DNA of 64,000 nucleotides, from NCBI RefSeq assembly GCF_001423485.1, contig NZ_LMOD01000002.1, forward strand, positions 150,539 through 214,538, given 5' to 3'. Positions 8,300 to 17,050 of the stretch are shown here, one piece after another (position 1 is the first letter of the stretch; each line of letters starts with the position of its first letter). The DNA is from Microbacterium sp. Leaf320. Lineage in GTDB: Bacteria > Actinomycetota > Actinomycetes > Actinomycetales > Microbacteriaceae. A program made the position numbers and the translations under genes. Under the pieces are notes generated by a model. The model searched no databases. It had not been told where the DNA came from and saw nothing but the letters and a program-made list of their open reading frames with translations.

Positions 8300-9355
8300 T
8301 CAGGGCACCGCGACGAACCGCACCAGGGCCGGGTCCACCCGCAGCCGAATCCGGTCACCGACCGCGACCCCTCCGGCAGCATCCAGCGACAGGTCGACCG
8401 CCCCGACATCGGTGTGCGCGCGCATGCCTCCCAGCGTGGGCTCGATGCGCGCGACCACAGCCGGCCACGACTCCGGGCCTGCCTCGGCAACCTGCACATC
8501 GCCCGGGCGGAAGACCGCGGCGAGCGCGACACCATCCGTCGCTGCGAGAGCACGCGAGGCCGGATCGTCACTGGTCAGCAGCACCTCGCCGCTGCGCCAC
8601 GATCCGCCACTCGCGACGCCCACCAGGCGATTGACCCCGGCGATCGAGGCGACGAAACCGGATGCGGGTGAGGCGAGCACCTCGCGCACCGGCCCCTCCT
8701 GCGTCACCCGGCCCGCCTCGACGACGATCAGCCGGTCGGCGAGCGCGACGGCATCCGCAGCATCGTGCGTGACGGCGACGGTCGTGGTCGAGACGAGCTG
8801 GTCGCGCAGCATCCGCCTGATGTCTCCTGCCGTTTCGGGGTCGAGGGCGACGAGAGGTTCGTCGAGCAGCACGACGCGAGGGGATGCCGCGAGGGCACGC
8901 GCGACCGCGACCCGCTGCTGCTCACCGCCGGACAGCTCGTGCGGCATCCGCTCACCGGAGCCGGGGAGCCCGACCCGCGCGAGCCAGTCGTCGGCACCTG
9001 CTCGCGCAGCACGAGCTTCGACGCCCGCCGCACGCGGCCCGAACGCCACGTTCTCGCGCGCCGACAGATGGGGGAACAGCCGGGGCTCCTGCCCGAGCAG
9101 CACGACACCGCGGCGCATCGGCTCGGTCCGCACCCGTGGCTTGGAGACCCGGTCGACGACGCGACCCTCGACGGCGATCTCTCCCCCAGCCAGCGGCTCG
9201 AGCCCGGCGAGCGCCTGCAGCAGCGTCGACTTTCCGGCACCGCTCGGCCCCATCACCGCGACCGTCTCACCCGGCTCCACCTGCAGTGAGACATCGACCG
9301 TGAAGTGCTCCCGCGGCACGACCACATGAGCGTGCAGGCCGCCGACGGCGCTCAT
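8300..9355 (-). CDS. modC: Molybdate ABC transporter ATP-binding protein ModC
   Basis: ATPase of the molybdate importer, 351 residues. Walker A GPSGAGKST is near residue 38, signature LSGGEQQRV near 135 and Walker B VVLLDEPLVALD just after. Beyond about residue 230 there is a regulatory region ending in a TOBE-like segment (VVARIEPTLGGMRAHTDVGAV, then RIRLRVDPALVRFV), the usual molybdate-binding C-terminus of ModC. The ATG at 9355 overlaps the modB stop (ATGA). It is last in the modE-like/modABC operon. Confidence 0.94.
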   Translation of the reverse strand: MSAVGGLHAHVVVPREHFTVDVSLQVEPGETVAVMGPSGAGKSTLLQALAGLEPLAGGEIAVEGRVVDRVSKPRVRTEPMRRGVVLLGQEPRLFPHLSARENVAFGPRAAGVEARAARAGADDWLARVGLPGSGERMPHELSGGEQQRVAVARALAASPRVVLLDEPLVALDPETAGDIRRMLRDQLVSTTTVAVTHDAADAVALADRLIVVEAGRVTQEGPVREVLASPASGFVASIAGVNRLVGVASGGSWRSGEVLLTSDDPASRALAATDGVALAAVFRPGDVQVAEAGPESWPAVVARIEPTLGGMRAHTDVGAVDLSLDAAGGVAVGDRIRLRVDPALVRFVAVP

Positions 9356-10140
9356 CGCGCAGCCCCCGGACGCCACCCGCGCACCAGCAGCAGCACGAGG
9401 ATCGCGGTGGCGAGCAGCAGCAGCGCGAGAGCGACCGCGGCCCCCTGGGTCACCCCGGCGCCGTTGAAGGCGGTGTAGATCGCCAAGGGCATCGTCTGCG
9501 TGACGCCGGGGCGGTTGCCCGCGAAGAGCGCGGTGGCACCGAACTCCCCGATCGCCCGCGCGAAGCACAGCACCACGCCGGCCACGATTCCGGGGGCGGC
9601 AAGGGGCAGGGTGATGCGGCGCAGGATCGTCCAACGGCCGGCGCCGAGCGCGGCGGCGGTGCGCTCGTACTCGACCCCCGAGGTGCGCACGGCGCCTTCG
9701 ACGGCCAGCACGAGGAAGGGCAGCGCCACGAAGGTCTGTGCGAGGACGACGGCCGGCGTGCTGAACGAGAGCCCGAGCCCGCCGAACCATCCCGCCCGGC
9801 CGAAGAGGTAGAGCAGAGCGACGCCGCCGACCATGGGCGGCAGCACGAGCGGAACCGTGACCGCCGCACGCAGCACGGCAGCCAGGCGCGGCCCCGAACG
9901 AGCGATCGTCAGCGCCAGCGGAACGCCGATCACGATGCACAGCAGTGTGGCGATGAGACCGGTGCCCAGCGACAGCAGCAGCGCCGAGCGCGCGGCCTCC
10001 GACGTGACGTCGGCGAGGAAGGTCGACCACTCCACTCGGGCTACCAGAGCCGCGAGCGGGAGGATGAGGAACGCGAGACCGATCAGCGCGGGGATGGCCA
10101 GTGCACGCGGCGCGTATCCGCGCGCTCCGGCCGCACTCAC
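9352..10140 (-). CDS. modB: Molybdate ABC transporter permease ModB
   Basis: Integral membrane permease, 262 residues. About five to six membrane segments are visible (for example LAIPALIGLAFLILPLAALV near the N-terminus). The cytoplasmic EAA-type loop that docks on the ATPase is in the segment around ERTAAALGAGRWTILRRITL. A GTG start at 10140 is favoured because it forms a GTGA overlap with the modA stop; longer upstream readings would lie inside modA. Its size matches ModB. Confidence 0.93.
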   Translation of the reverse strand: MSAAGARGYAPRALAIPALIGLAFLILPLAALVARVEWSTFLADVTSEAARSALLLSLGTGLIATLLCIVIGVPLALTIARSGPRLAAVLRAAVTVPLVLPPMVGGVALLYLFGRAGWFGGLGLSFSTPAVVLAQTFVALPFLVLAVEGAVRTSGVEYERTAAALGAGRWTILRRITLPLAAPGIVAGVVLCFARAIGEFGATALFAGNRPGVTQTMPLAIYTAFNGAGVTQGAAVALALLLLATAILVLLLVRGWRPGAAR

Positions 10141-10916
10141 GGCGCTCCGAACCCGAAGTCGGCCAGGATGCGCTGCCCCTTGTCTGACAGCACGAAGGCG
10201 ACGAACGCCTTGGCGGCCGCGGAGTTCGGGGCCTCGGACAGCGCCGCGATCGGATAGTGGTTGACGACCTCGTCGGCCCCGTCGGGCACGATCACCTCGA
10301 CGTCGTCTCGTCCGATCGCATCGGTCGCGTACACGAGTCCGGCGTCGGCCTCGCCGGCTGCGACCTTGGTGAGCACAGCGGTCACGTTCTGCTCGAGGCT
10401 GGCCGCCTCGACCGTGACGCCCGCGTTCGAAATCAGGGTGGCGGATGCAGCACCGCACGGCACCTCGGGGGCGCACAGCACGGTGGTGACGTCGGCCAGG
10501 TCGGCGAGGGTCTCGACGCCGCCGGGGTTGCCGGTCGGCACCGCGATCACCAGAGTGTTCGACGCGAACAGCGTCGGGTCGACCGCGGCATCCTCGAGCT
10601 TGTCCATGTTCGCCTCGTCGGCGGAGGCGAACACATCGGCCGGGGCACCCTCGAGCAGCTGGGTGACCAGCGTCGAAGAGCCGTCGTACACGCCGCTGAC
10701 CTCCACGTCGGGGTTCGCCTCGGTGAACGCCGCACCGATCTCATCGAACGCGCCAGAGAGCGAGGCCGCCGCATACACCGTGAGCTCACCGCCCACGGCG
10801 CTCCCGGATGCCTCGCCGGTGGCGGTCGGCGACTCGGCACCGGCGGCGCACCCCGTGAGGGCGAGCGCTGCGGCGGTCACGACGACCGACACGGCGCGGC
10901 GGAGAGTGCGGCTCAT
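10137..10916 (-). CDS. modA: Molybdate-binding lipoprotein ModA
   Basis: Extracytoplasmic binding protein of the molybdate importer, 259 residues. Signal peptide with lipobox ALTGC near residue 22, then the ModA-type opening LTVYAAASLSGAFDEIG and the segment VYDGSSTLVTQLLEGAPADVFASAD, which forms the oxyanion pocket in this family. Ends with GQRILADFGFGAP, a typical ModA C-terminus. It starts 3 bp after the stop of the regulator gene, so the four genes form one transcript. Confidence 0.94.
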   Translation of the reverse strand: MSRTLRRAVSVVVTAAALALTGCAAGAESPTATGEASGSAVGGELTVYAAASLSGAFDEIGAAFTEANPDVEVSGVYDGSSTLVTQLLEGAPADVFASADEANMDKLEDAAVDPTLFASNTLVIAVPTGNPGGVETLADLADVTTVLCAPEVPCGAASATLISNAGVTVEAASLEQNVTAVLTKVAAGEADAGLVYATDAIGRDDVEVIVPDGADEVVNHYPIAALSEAPNSAAAKAFVAFVLSDKGQRILADFGFGAP

Positions 10917-10919
10917 GGG

Positions 10920-11312
10920 TCAGCCCTTCGGCACTTCGACGACGACGTTGGTGGCCTTCACGGAAGCGGTGGCGAGCGAGCCCACCTCGAGGTTCAGCTC
11001 GCGGGCAGCCTCGGCCGACATGAGCGAGACGACGCGGTGGGGCCCGGACTGCAGGTCGACCTGCGCCATGACTCCGTCGATCTGCACGCGGGTCACGATG
11101 CCGACGAAGCGGTTGCGGGCGCTCGAGAGCGCGTGATTCGCCTCCTGCACCTCCTCGGTGAGCTGCATAGCGCGGGCGGCGAGAGCGTCTCCGGGGATCT
11201 CGGCAGGCACAGCGTCGGTCGTCGGCAGCAGGCCCTGATCGACCCAGCGCCGCACGGTGTCGTCGCTCACCCCCAGCAACTGGGCGGCGCGGGAGATCCG
11301 AAAGGTCTGCAT
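10920..11312 (-). CDS. Molybdate-responsive regulator: MerR-like helix-turn-helix plus molybdopterin-binding (TOBE/Mop) domain
   Basis: 130 residues. The N-terminal 60 residues form a MerR/excisionase-type helix-turn-helix (RISRAAQLLGVSDDTVRRWVDQGLLP). The C-terminal half (about 65-130) is a Mop/TOBE domain (ARNRFVGIVTRVQIDGVMAQVDL and LATASVKATNVVVEV) that binds molybdate in ModE-like proteins. It is shorter than Escherichia coli ModE, which has two Mop domains. As first gene of the mod operon it probably senses molybdate and controls its own operon. No clear operator was found upstream. Confidence 0.88.
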   Translation of the reverse strand: MQTFRISRAAQLLGVSDDTVRRWVDQGLLPTTDAVPAEIPGDALAARAMQLTEEVQEANHALSSARNRFVGIVTRVQIDGVMAQVDLQSGPHRVVSLMSAEAARELNLEVGSLATASVKATNVVVEVPKG

Positions 11313-11408
11313 GCGTGAACGTTACCGCAGGAGCGGATACTGAGACGAAAAAGATCCGCATCCGCGGAAAACATGTCGTGACCCGCCCGCGGGGCGCCCG
11401 ACGGCGCT

Positions 11409-11495
11409 GTGCACTCTTCAGCACGGACACCCGGGAACGTCCCCCATCTCTCCGCTGTGACGCCGGAACCCGCTCCCCGGTGCTGAATCGTGAAC
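11409..11495. repeat. Repeat family B, degenerate copy
   Basis: Left end GTGCACTCTTCAGCACG resembles the GTTCACAACTCAGCACG end of the better copies, and the right end TGCTGAATCGTGAACG resembles TGCTGAATTGTGAACG. The spacing of about 87 bp agrees with the other copies. It lies in the 242-bp gap between the ModE-like gene and moeB. The rest of that gap shows no gene. Confidence 0.5.
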
Positions 11496-11554
11496 GCGAG
11501 TGCGGGATCGTGACCGCAGCCCCGCCCCCGCACGTCCGGGCATAGCCTGGGGAC

Positions 11555-12325
11555 ATGCAGCCGCTCGTCGCCCCCGCGCCCGCTCTCGACCCGGCAGAAC
11601 TCGTCCGCACCGCCAGGCACGCGGTGCTCGCGGGCATCGGAGAAGAGGGGCAGCGCCGCCTCGCCGCAGCCCACGTCACCGTGGTCGGGGCCGGCGGCAT
11701 CGGCTCCCCCGTGCTTCTCGCACTGGCTGCGGCCGGAGTCGGCAGCATCACCGTGATCGATGACGACATCGTGGAACTGACGAATCTGCAGCGCCAGCTC
11801 GCCCACCGCGTCGAAGACATCGGCAGACCGAAGACCGCTTCGGCGGCGCGCGCGATCACCGCTCTGTCGCCAGGGGCAGAGGTCGTGACGGCGGCGGAGC
11901 GACTCGATTCCGAGAACGCCGAGCGCCTGTTCGCCGGCGCCGACATCGTGGTCGACACGAGCGACTCCTTCGCCACACGACGCGATGTGGCCGCCGCTGC
12001 CGAAGCCCTCGGCATCCCCCTCGTCTGGGGAGCCGTGCAGGAGTGGCACGCGCAGGCGACCGTGTTCTGGTCGGATCCGCCCGAGGGACACGCGCCGGTC
12101 GTGCTCGCGGACCTGTTCCCCCTCGGCACCGAGGGCGAGCCGCCCAGCTGCGCTCAGGTCGGCGTGCTCGGCGCCCTGTGCGTGCAGGTGGGCGGGATGC
12201 TGGCGGGGGAGGTCGTGAAGCTCATCACCGGCGCGGGCGAGCCGCTGCTCGGACGCCTCGCCATGATCGACGCCCTCAACTCGAGGCAGCACGAGATCGC
12301 GATCCGTTCGGCGGTGTCGGCATGA
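11555..12325 (+). CDS. moeB: MoeB/ThiF-type adenylyltransferase
   Basis: Activates the C-terminal glycine of MoaD by adenylation so that sulfur can be loaded for molybdopterin synthesis. 256 residues. Nucleotide motif GAGGIGSP is near residue 48, followed by the E1-type DDDIVELTNLQRQ and conserved DTSDSFATR. The family Cys loop PSCAQVGVLG is present. The paired CxxC zinc motifs of classical MoeB are not seen: the usual CxxC site before the Cys loop reads VVLADLFPLG, and the C-terminus has none. There is no rhodanese domain. It overlaps moeA (ATGA). The partner is inferred from the adjacent moaD. Confidence 0.87.
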   Translation: MQPLVAPAPALDPAELVRTARHAVLAGIGEEGQRRLAAAHVTVVGAGGIGSPVLLALAAAGVGSITVIDDDIVELTNLQRQLAHRVEDIGRPKTASAARAITALSPGAEVVTAAERLDSENAERLFAGADIVVDTSDSFATRRDVAAAAEALGIPLVWGAVQEWHAQATVFWSDPPEGHAPVVLADLFPLGTEGEPPSCAQVGVLGALCVQVGGMLAGEVVKLITGAGEPLLGRLAMIDALNSRQHEIAIRSAVSA

Positions 12326-13569
12326 GCGCCGCGAACGGCAGTCGCCGCACGGTCGAGGAGCAGCTCGCTCTCGTTCTCGACGCCGTGCGCGTCCTCCCGA
12401 CCGAGAGTCGCGCCATTCGCGACGCCGCCCATCGCACCCTCGCGGAGCCCGCGACGGCGGCCCACGACATCCCCCTCTTCGACAACTCGGCGATGGATGG
12501 CTTCGCGGTGCGAGCGGCCGACGTCGCCGCAGCATCCGCCGACAACCCGGTGGTGCTGCGCGTGGTCGCCGATCTGCCCGCCGGGGTGTCCGACGACCCG
12601 CCTCTGAATGCCGGCGAGGCCGCGCGGATCATGACCGGGTCACCGACGCCGAGCGCCGCCGATGCGATCGTGCCCTTCGAGGACACCGCCGGAGGACTCG
12701 CCGACTCGCTGGGCGAGGTGCGGGTGCTGCGAGCGCCGGCCACACCGGGTGCCTTCATCCGCCGCCACGGCGCCGACCTGCACGCGGGCGATGTCGTCGT
12801 GCTCGCCGGCGAGCGCCTCGGAGCGTTCCGGCTCGCGGCCGCCGTCGCCGCCGGCGTGGAGACCGTCTCGGTGACCCGTGCGCCACGAGTGGCCGTGGTC
12901 TCGACGGGCAGCGAGCTGCTGTCGCCCGGAGAGCCCGCCGCCCGTGGTCGCATCCCCGACTCGAACGGCCCCCTGCTCGAACTCCTCGTCGCGGATGCCG
13001 ATGCCGAGGTCGTTCTCGTGGCGCGCGTCACGGACGACGCCGACGCCGTGCGCACCGTCACCGCGACCGCCGTCGAACGCGGTGCCGACGTGATCGTGTT
13101 CACGGGCGGCGTCAGCGCCGGAGCCTACGAGCCGGTGCGCGGCGCCTTCGACGGACAGGGTGCCGTCGAATTCGCGAGCGTCGCGATGCAACCGGGCAAA
13201 CCGCAGGCTTTCGGCGCGCTCGACTCCGGCACGCTCGTGTTCGGGCTGCCCGGCAACCCGGTCAGCGTCGCGGTCTCGTTCGAGGTCTTCGTGCGGCCAG
13301 CGCTGCTCGCGCTGCAGGGTCGCTCCGAGATCCATCGCGCTCGCGCATCCTTCACGGCGGATGCCGCGTGGACCCCCCCGCCCGGGCGCCGCCAGTACCT
13401 CCCCGCCGTCGTAGACCTCGCGAACCGGACGGTTCGCCCCGCGACCGCCGGAGGATCCGGGTCGCACCTGGCCGGCGGCCTCGCCCGGGCACGCGCGTTC
13501 GCGATCGTGCCCGCCGAGGTCGAGGCCGTCGCCGTGGGCGACGCGATCGATGTCATGCTGGTCGAATGA
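12322..13569 (+). CDS. moeA: Molybdopterin molybdenumtransferase MoeA
   Basis: Inserts molybdenum into adenylated molybdopterin. 415 residues, full length. Typical segments are DIPLFDNSAMDGFAVRAADV near residue 55, GEAARIMTGSPTPSAADAIVPFED near 100, VSTGSELLSPGE near 195, FTGGVSAGAYE near 260 and GLPGNPVSVAVSFEVFVRP near 310. The ATG at 12322 overlaps the moeB stop and its own stop overlaps moaC. A longer upstream reading runs through moeB and is a shadow. Confidence 0.95.
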   Translation: MSAANGSRRTVEEQLALVLDAVRVLPTESRAIRDAAHRTLAEPATAAHDIPLFDNSAMDGFAVRAADVAAASADNPVVLRVVADLPAGVSDDPPLNAGEAARIMTGSPTPSAADAIVPFEDTAGGLADSLGEVRVLRAPATPGAFIRRHGADLHAGDVVVLAGERLGAFRLAAAVAAGVETVSVTRAPRVAVVSTGSELLSPGEPAARGRIPDSNGPLLELLVADADAEVVLVARVTDDADAVRTVTATAVERGADVIVFTGGVSAGAYEPVRGAFDGQGAVEFASVAMQPGKPQAFGALDSGTLVFGLPGNPVSVAVSFEVFVRPALLALQGRSEIHRARASFTADAAWTPPPGRRQYLPAVVDLANRTVRPATAGGSGSHLAGGLARARAFAIVPAEVEAVAVGDAIDVMLVE

Positions 13570-14045
13570 GTTTCACGCACCTCGACTCGGCCGGTCATGC
13601 GCACATGGTCGATGTGACCGCCAAGCAGCCGACCGTCCGCACAGCCACCGCCCGCGGCTTCGTGCGCTGCAGCCCCGAGGTCATCGCGGCGCTGCGCGAC
13701 GGCACCGCCCCCAAGGGCGACGTGCTCGCGGTCGCCCGCATCGCCGGCATCCAGGCCGCGAAGTCGACTCCTGCCCTGCTGCCCCTCGCCCACGTGATCG
13801 GCGTGCACCGCGCGAACGTCGAGCTCGACATCGTCGACGACGGCGTGCACGTCGAGGCGACCGTCGGCACCGCCGACCGCACCGGCGTCGAGATGGAAGC
13901 TCTGACGGCCGTCTCGGTGAGCGCTCTCGCGATCGTCGACATGATCAAGGGACTCGACCGCTCGGTCGTCATCGAAGACGTGCGCATCGTCGCGAAGTCG
14001 GGCGGACGCTCGGGCGATTGGGTGCGCGAAGGCGAGATCCGATGA
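13566..14045 (+). CDS. moaC: Cyclic pyranopterin monophosphate synthase MoaC
   Basis: Partner of MoaA in the first step of molybdopterin synthesis. 159 residues, the expected size. It contains MVDVTAKQPTVRTATARG at the N-terminus, the KSTPALLPLAHVIGVHRANVE-like core near residue 70, split here by a single change from the usual LIPLCH pattern to LLPLAH, and GVEMEALTAVSVSALAIVDMIKG near 115. ATGA overlaps occur on both sides (moeA and moaD). Confidence 0.95.
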   Translation: MSFTHLDSAGHAHMVDVTAKQPTVRTATARGFVRCSPEVIAALRDGTAPKGDVLAVARIAGIQAAKSTPALLPLAHVIGVHRANVELDIVDDGVHVEATVGTADRTGVEMEALTAVSVSALAIVDMIKGLDRSVVIEDVRIVAKSGGRSGDWVREGEIR

Positions 14046-14296
14046 CCGCGCCGCTGACGACGACCGTCCGCGTGCGCTACTTCGCGGCCGCCGCAGAGGC
14101 TGCGGGCACCGACTCCGAGGAACGCGGCGAAGGTTCGCTCGAGCAGCTCCGCGCGGCGGTCGTGGCCGAGCACCCGGCACTCGCCGACATCCTGCCGCGC
14201 TGCGCGGTCATGGTCGACGGCGTCCGCAGCGACGACGACCGATCGCTCGACGGTGCTCAGCTGATCGACGTACTCCCGCCGTTCGCCGGAGGCTAG
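14042..14296 (+). CDS. moaD: Molybdopterin synthase sulfur carrier subunit MoaD
   Basis: Small ubiquitin-fold protein that carries sulfur as a C-terminal thiocarboxylate. 84 residues ending PPFAGG, the Gly-Gly tail required for adenylation by MoeB. Beta-grasp opening VRVRYFAAAAEAAG fits the family. It starts in the moaC stop (ATGA). The moaE gene is on the opposite strand, 13 bp beyond its stop, so the two synthase subunits are convergent instead of sharing an operon. Confidence 0.93.
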   Translation: MTAPLTTTVRVRYFAAAAEAAGTDSEERGEGSLEQLRAAVVAEHPALADILPRCAVMVDGVRSDDDRSLDGAQLIDVLPPFAGG

Positions 14297-14309
14297 GCCG
14301 CAGGTCGGC

Positions 14310-14750
14310 TCAGCCGCCGATGCCCTTCCACGACGTCGATCCGTCGGACTCGACCTGACGCTTCCACACGGGCAGCGAGGTCTTGATGTCCTCGATGATC
14401 GCGCGGCACACCTCGAAGGCCTCGGCGCGATGCTCGGCGGCGACCGCGATCACGACGGCCGCATCGCCCACGTCGAGCCGTCCGATGCGATGGGTCACTG
14501 CGACCGCCACGCGGGCGTCGCCGACGGCATCCGCTGCCGCCTCCTCCGCGATTCGCCGCAGCGTGGCCTCGGCGTCGGGGTGCGAGCTGTACTCGAGCCC
14601 GACGACAGGCGTCTCGGCATCGGGGTCGTTGTCGCGCACCCGGCCGATGAAGGTCGTCACGCCGCCCAGCGCAGGGTCCTCGACGGCGGTGAGATGAGCG
14701 TCGACGTCGAGACGCCGGTCGGAGATCGCGGCGATCCGCACCTCGTTCAT
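14310..14750 (-). CDS. moaE: Molybdopterin synthase catalytic subunit MoaE
   Basis: Large subunit that converts cPMP to molybdopterin with sulfur from MoaD. 146 residues. Recognisable parts are GGVTTFIGRVRDND near residue 30, the VVGLEYSSHPDAEATL segment, VAVTHRIGRLDVGDAAVVIAV near 85 and the catalytic region IKTSLPVWKRQ near 125. The start at 14750 overlaps the stop of the upstream mog-type gene (ATGA). Confidence 0.94.
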   Translation of the reverse strand: MNEVRIAAISDRRLDVDAHLTAVEDPALGGVTTFIGRVRDNDPDAETPVVGLEYSSHPDAEATLRRIAEEAAADAVGDARVAVAVTHRIGRLDVGDAAVVIAVAAEHRAEAFEVCRAIIEDIKTSLPVWKRQVESDGSTSWKGIGG

Positions 14751-15235
14751 GCGTGGTCACCGCCCTCGACCTGGTCGACCACGTGTCTCGCGACAGTCAG
14801 CACCACGGGGACTCCGGATGCCACGGCACGCGTGGATCCCGGCAGGTTCACGACGAGCGCTCCGGCCGGGTCGACGACACCGGCGAGTCCGCGGGAGAGC
14901 ACCGACAGCGGGGTGTCGGAGAGGCCGCTGCGACGCAGCTCCTCGGCGATTCCCGGCACCTCGCGGGTGATCACCTGACGGGTGCCCTCGGGGGTCTCAT
15001 CTCGGGGGCTGACTCCTGTGCCGCCCGTCGTCACGATCAGCCGCACACCGCGCGCGACCGCTCGGCGCAGTGCATCGGCGACGGAGGCCGCCCCGTCGGG
15101 GATGACCTCGGCATCAGGACAATGCCACCCGGCTTCCCGCAGCAGACCGACCGCGATCGGCCCGCCCCTGTCTTCGCGTTCCCCGGCGAACGAGCGGTCC
15201 GAGACGGTGATCACGCAGGCGGGGAGCGACGTCAT
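14747..15235 (-). CDS. mog: MoaB/Mog-type molybdopterin adenylyltransferase
   Basis: Adenylates molybdopterin ahead of MoeA. 162 residues with the MoCF_biosynth fold: ACVITVSDRSFAGEREDRGGP at the start, LIVTTGGTGVSPRDETPE near residue 67 (the TTGGTG motif binds the cofactor) and VVNLPGSTRAVASGVPVVL near 130. Whether it should be named mog or moaB cannot be decided from sequence alone. It lies 40 bp after the molybdoenzyme gene and overlaps moaE. Confidence 0.9.
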   Translation of the reverse strand: MTSLPACVITVSDRSFAGEREDRGGPIAVGLLREAGWHCPDAEVIPDGAASVADALRRAVARGVRLIVTTGGTGVSPRDETPEGTRQVITREVPGIAEELRRSGLSDTPLSVLSRGLAGVVDPAGALVVNLPGSTRAVASGVPVVLTVARHVVDQVEGGDHA

Positions 15236-15275
15236 GGCTCCACCCTAGGTGGTGCCCCGCAGCGACGCACAGGCA

Positions 15276-16931
15276 TCACGAGACGCGGATGAGCGAACGC
15301 TGCCAGCCCGACGATCCGTTCGGTGCGATCGGCGCGCGCTCCTCGATCTGCATGTCGCCGTTCTTGTTGATCGCGCGCACGGCCACGTAGTGCGTTCCCG
15401 GTGTGGCATCCCACTCCATGAACCACTGCACCCAGGTGTTCTCGTTGATCGGGGCCGAGAGCGTCGCCGGCATCCAGTCACCCTCGTCGATGCGCACCTC
15501 GACGCGCTCGATTCCCACCGTCTGCGCCCACGCGACACCGGCGATCGGGATGCGACCGGCATCGACAGCCTGTCCGACCTTGGGGGTGTCGACGCGCGAC
15601 GCGAACTTGATCGGAGCCTCTGCGCTGTATCCGCGCGGAGTCCAGTAGGCCTCGTCCTTGTCGAACGTGGTGACCTTGAGCTCGGTGAGCCACTTGGTCG
15701 CCGAGACGTAGCCGTAGAGCCCCGGCACCACCATGCGCACCGGGAAGCCGTGCTCGAGGGGCAGCGGCTCGCCGTTCATGCCCACGGCGAGGATCGCGTC
15801 GAGGTTGTCATCGGTCAGCGCCGACAGCGGCGTGCTGGCGGTGTAGCCGTCGACGCTCTTCGACAGCACCATGTCGGCACCGGACTTCACTCCGGCCTTC
15901 TTCAGCACATCGCGCAGCGGAACGCCCAGCCACACGGCGTTGCCGACAAGACCGCCGCCGACCTCGTTCGAGACGCACGTGAGCGTGACCGCGTACTCGT
16001 CGAGGCCCATGTCGAGGATGTCCTGGAAGCTCATCTCGACGCGCTGATCGACCATGCCGTCGATCACGAGACGCCACGTGCTGGGGTCGATCGTCGGCAC
16101 GGTCAGTGCGGTGTCGACGCGGTAGAAGTCCTTGTTCGGCGTGATGAGCTTGGTGAGGCCCGGGATGTCGAGCTCGGCCCCCTTCGGGACGGTCACCGTC
16201 GACTTCGGCGACGGGAGCTTGAGGGCGTCACGGATCGACGCGACCGATGCGACCGTCATGCTCACGGTGCGCGAGGCGATGCCCACCACGACCGCGGCGA
16301 CGCTGGCGATGCCGGCGAGGATGAAGAACTGTCGACGACCCAGCGCCTTCGCGGGCTTCCCGTCGACGGTGTCGGCCTCGGCATCCGCGATCTCGGCGGT
16401 CTCGCCCTTGCGGTCGACCATCGCGGCGGGAACCGCGGATGCCCTCCACGCCACAAGGCGACGGGTGAGCAACACGAGGATGACGGACCCGACGATGGTT
16501 CCGAGCACGGGAGGCAGGAAGGCGAGCGGCGTGACACCGGCTCTGGTCACGATCGCCGCGGTGGAGAGCGCGCCCGCGACCACCAGGGCGATGACGCCGA
16601 GCGGGGGACGGAGCAGCTGCAGGATGCCGGCGATCGCCGACGCGATGACCACCGCGAGACCGAGACCGACCAGCAGGGCGATCTTGTCGTACTCACCGAA
16701 AGTCGCGATCGCGAACTCCTTGAACGGCTGGGGCACGATGTCGATCACGAATCCGCCGACGGCGAGGATGGGGCTGGCCGAGCGCGCGAAGATCAGCGCG
16801 AACAGCTCGGCGGTCGCAAGGAAGACGAGCCCGCTGATGACGCCCGAGAGGGCCGCCCAGAAGAAGAACCTCCTGCCCCTGCTCTGCCGTGTGCCCGTGC
16901 CGCGCTCTTCTGCGGTGCTGCGCTGTGCCAT
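15276..16931 (-). CDS. Membrane-anchored molybdopterin-dependent oxidoreductase, sulfite oxidase family
   Basis: 551 residues. The first 250 or so hold about five membrane segments (for example FFFWAALSGVISGLVFLATA, VGLGLAVVIASAIAGILQLL, VLGTIVGSVILVLL). The rest is an extracytoplasmic molybdopterin domain (about 270-430) with the molybdenum-ligating Cys in VTLTCVSNEVGGG and a following AVWLGVPLRDVL, then a Mo-co dimerisation domain (about 450-545, with WAQTVGIERVEVRIDEG). Families of this type act on sulfite or on damaged sulfoxides; the substrate is not known here. GGAG lies 6 nt before the ATG. It is the only molybdoenzyme in the window and probably the main client of the neighbouring moa/moe genes. 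Confidence 0.9.
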   Translation of the reverse strand: MAQRSTAEERGTGTRQSRGRRFFFWAALSGVISGLVFLATAELFALIFARSASPILAVGGFVIDIVPQPFKEFAIATFGEYDKIALLVGLGLAVVIASAIAGILQLLRPPLGVIALVVAGALSTAAIVTRAGVTPLAFLPPVLGTIVGSVILVLLTRRLVAWRASAVPAAMVDRKGETAEIADAEADTVDGKPAKALGRRQFFILAGIASVAAVVVGIASRTVSMTVASVASIRDALKLPSPKSTVTVPKGAELDIPGLTKLITPNKDFYRVDTALTVPTIDPSTWRLVIDGMVDQRVEMSFQDILDMGLDEYAVTLTCVSNEVGGGLVGNAVWLGVPLRDVLKKAGVKSGADMVLSKSVDGYTASTPLSALTDDNLDAILAVGMNGEPLPLEHGFPVRMVVPGLYGYVSATKWLTELKVTTFDKDEAYWTPRGYSAEAPIKFASRVDTPKVGQAVDAGRIPIAGVAWAQTVGIERVEVRIDEGDWMPATLSAPINENTWVQWFMEWDATPGTHYVAVRAINKNGDMQIEERAPIAPNGSSGWQRSLIRVS

Positions 16932-17050
16932 GGTCTGCTCCTTCGCACCGAGGACGGTGTGGTCTCGGGTTGTTCGGAGCAGACGCGCGAACGGATGGTC
17001 GCGGCATCGGATGCGGCGCGATCACCGCGCGGCGATCAGAGTCGCAGCGA

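Noticed and set aside
8300..10030. ModB-ModC fusion protein suggested by a continuous minus-strand frame
   Set aside because: The upstream part is modB read in the wrong frame. The modC ATG at 9355 overlaps the modB stop in an ATGA junction.
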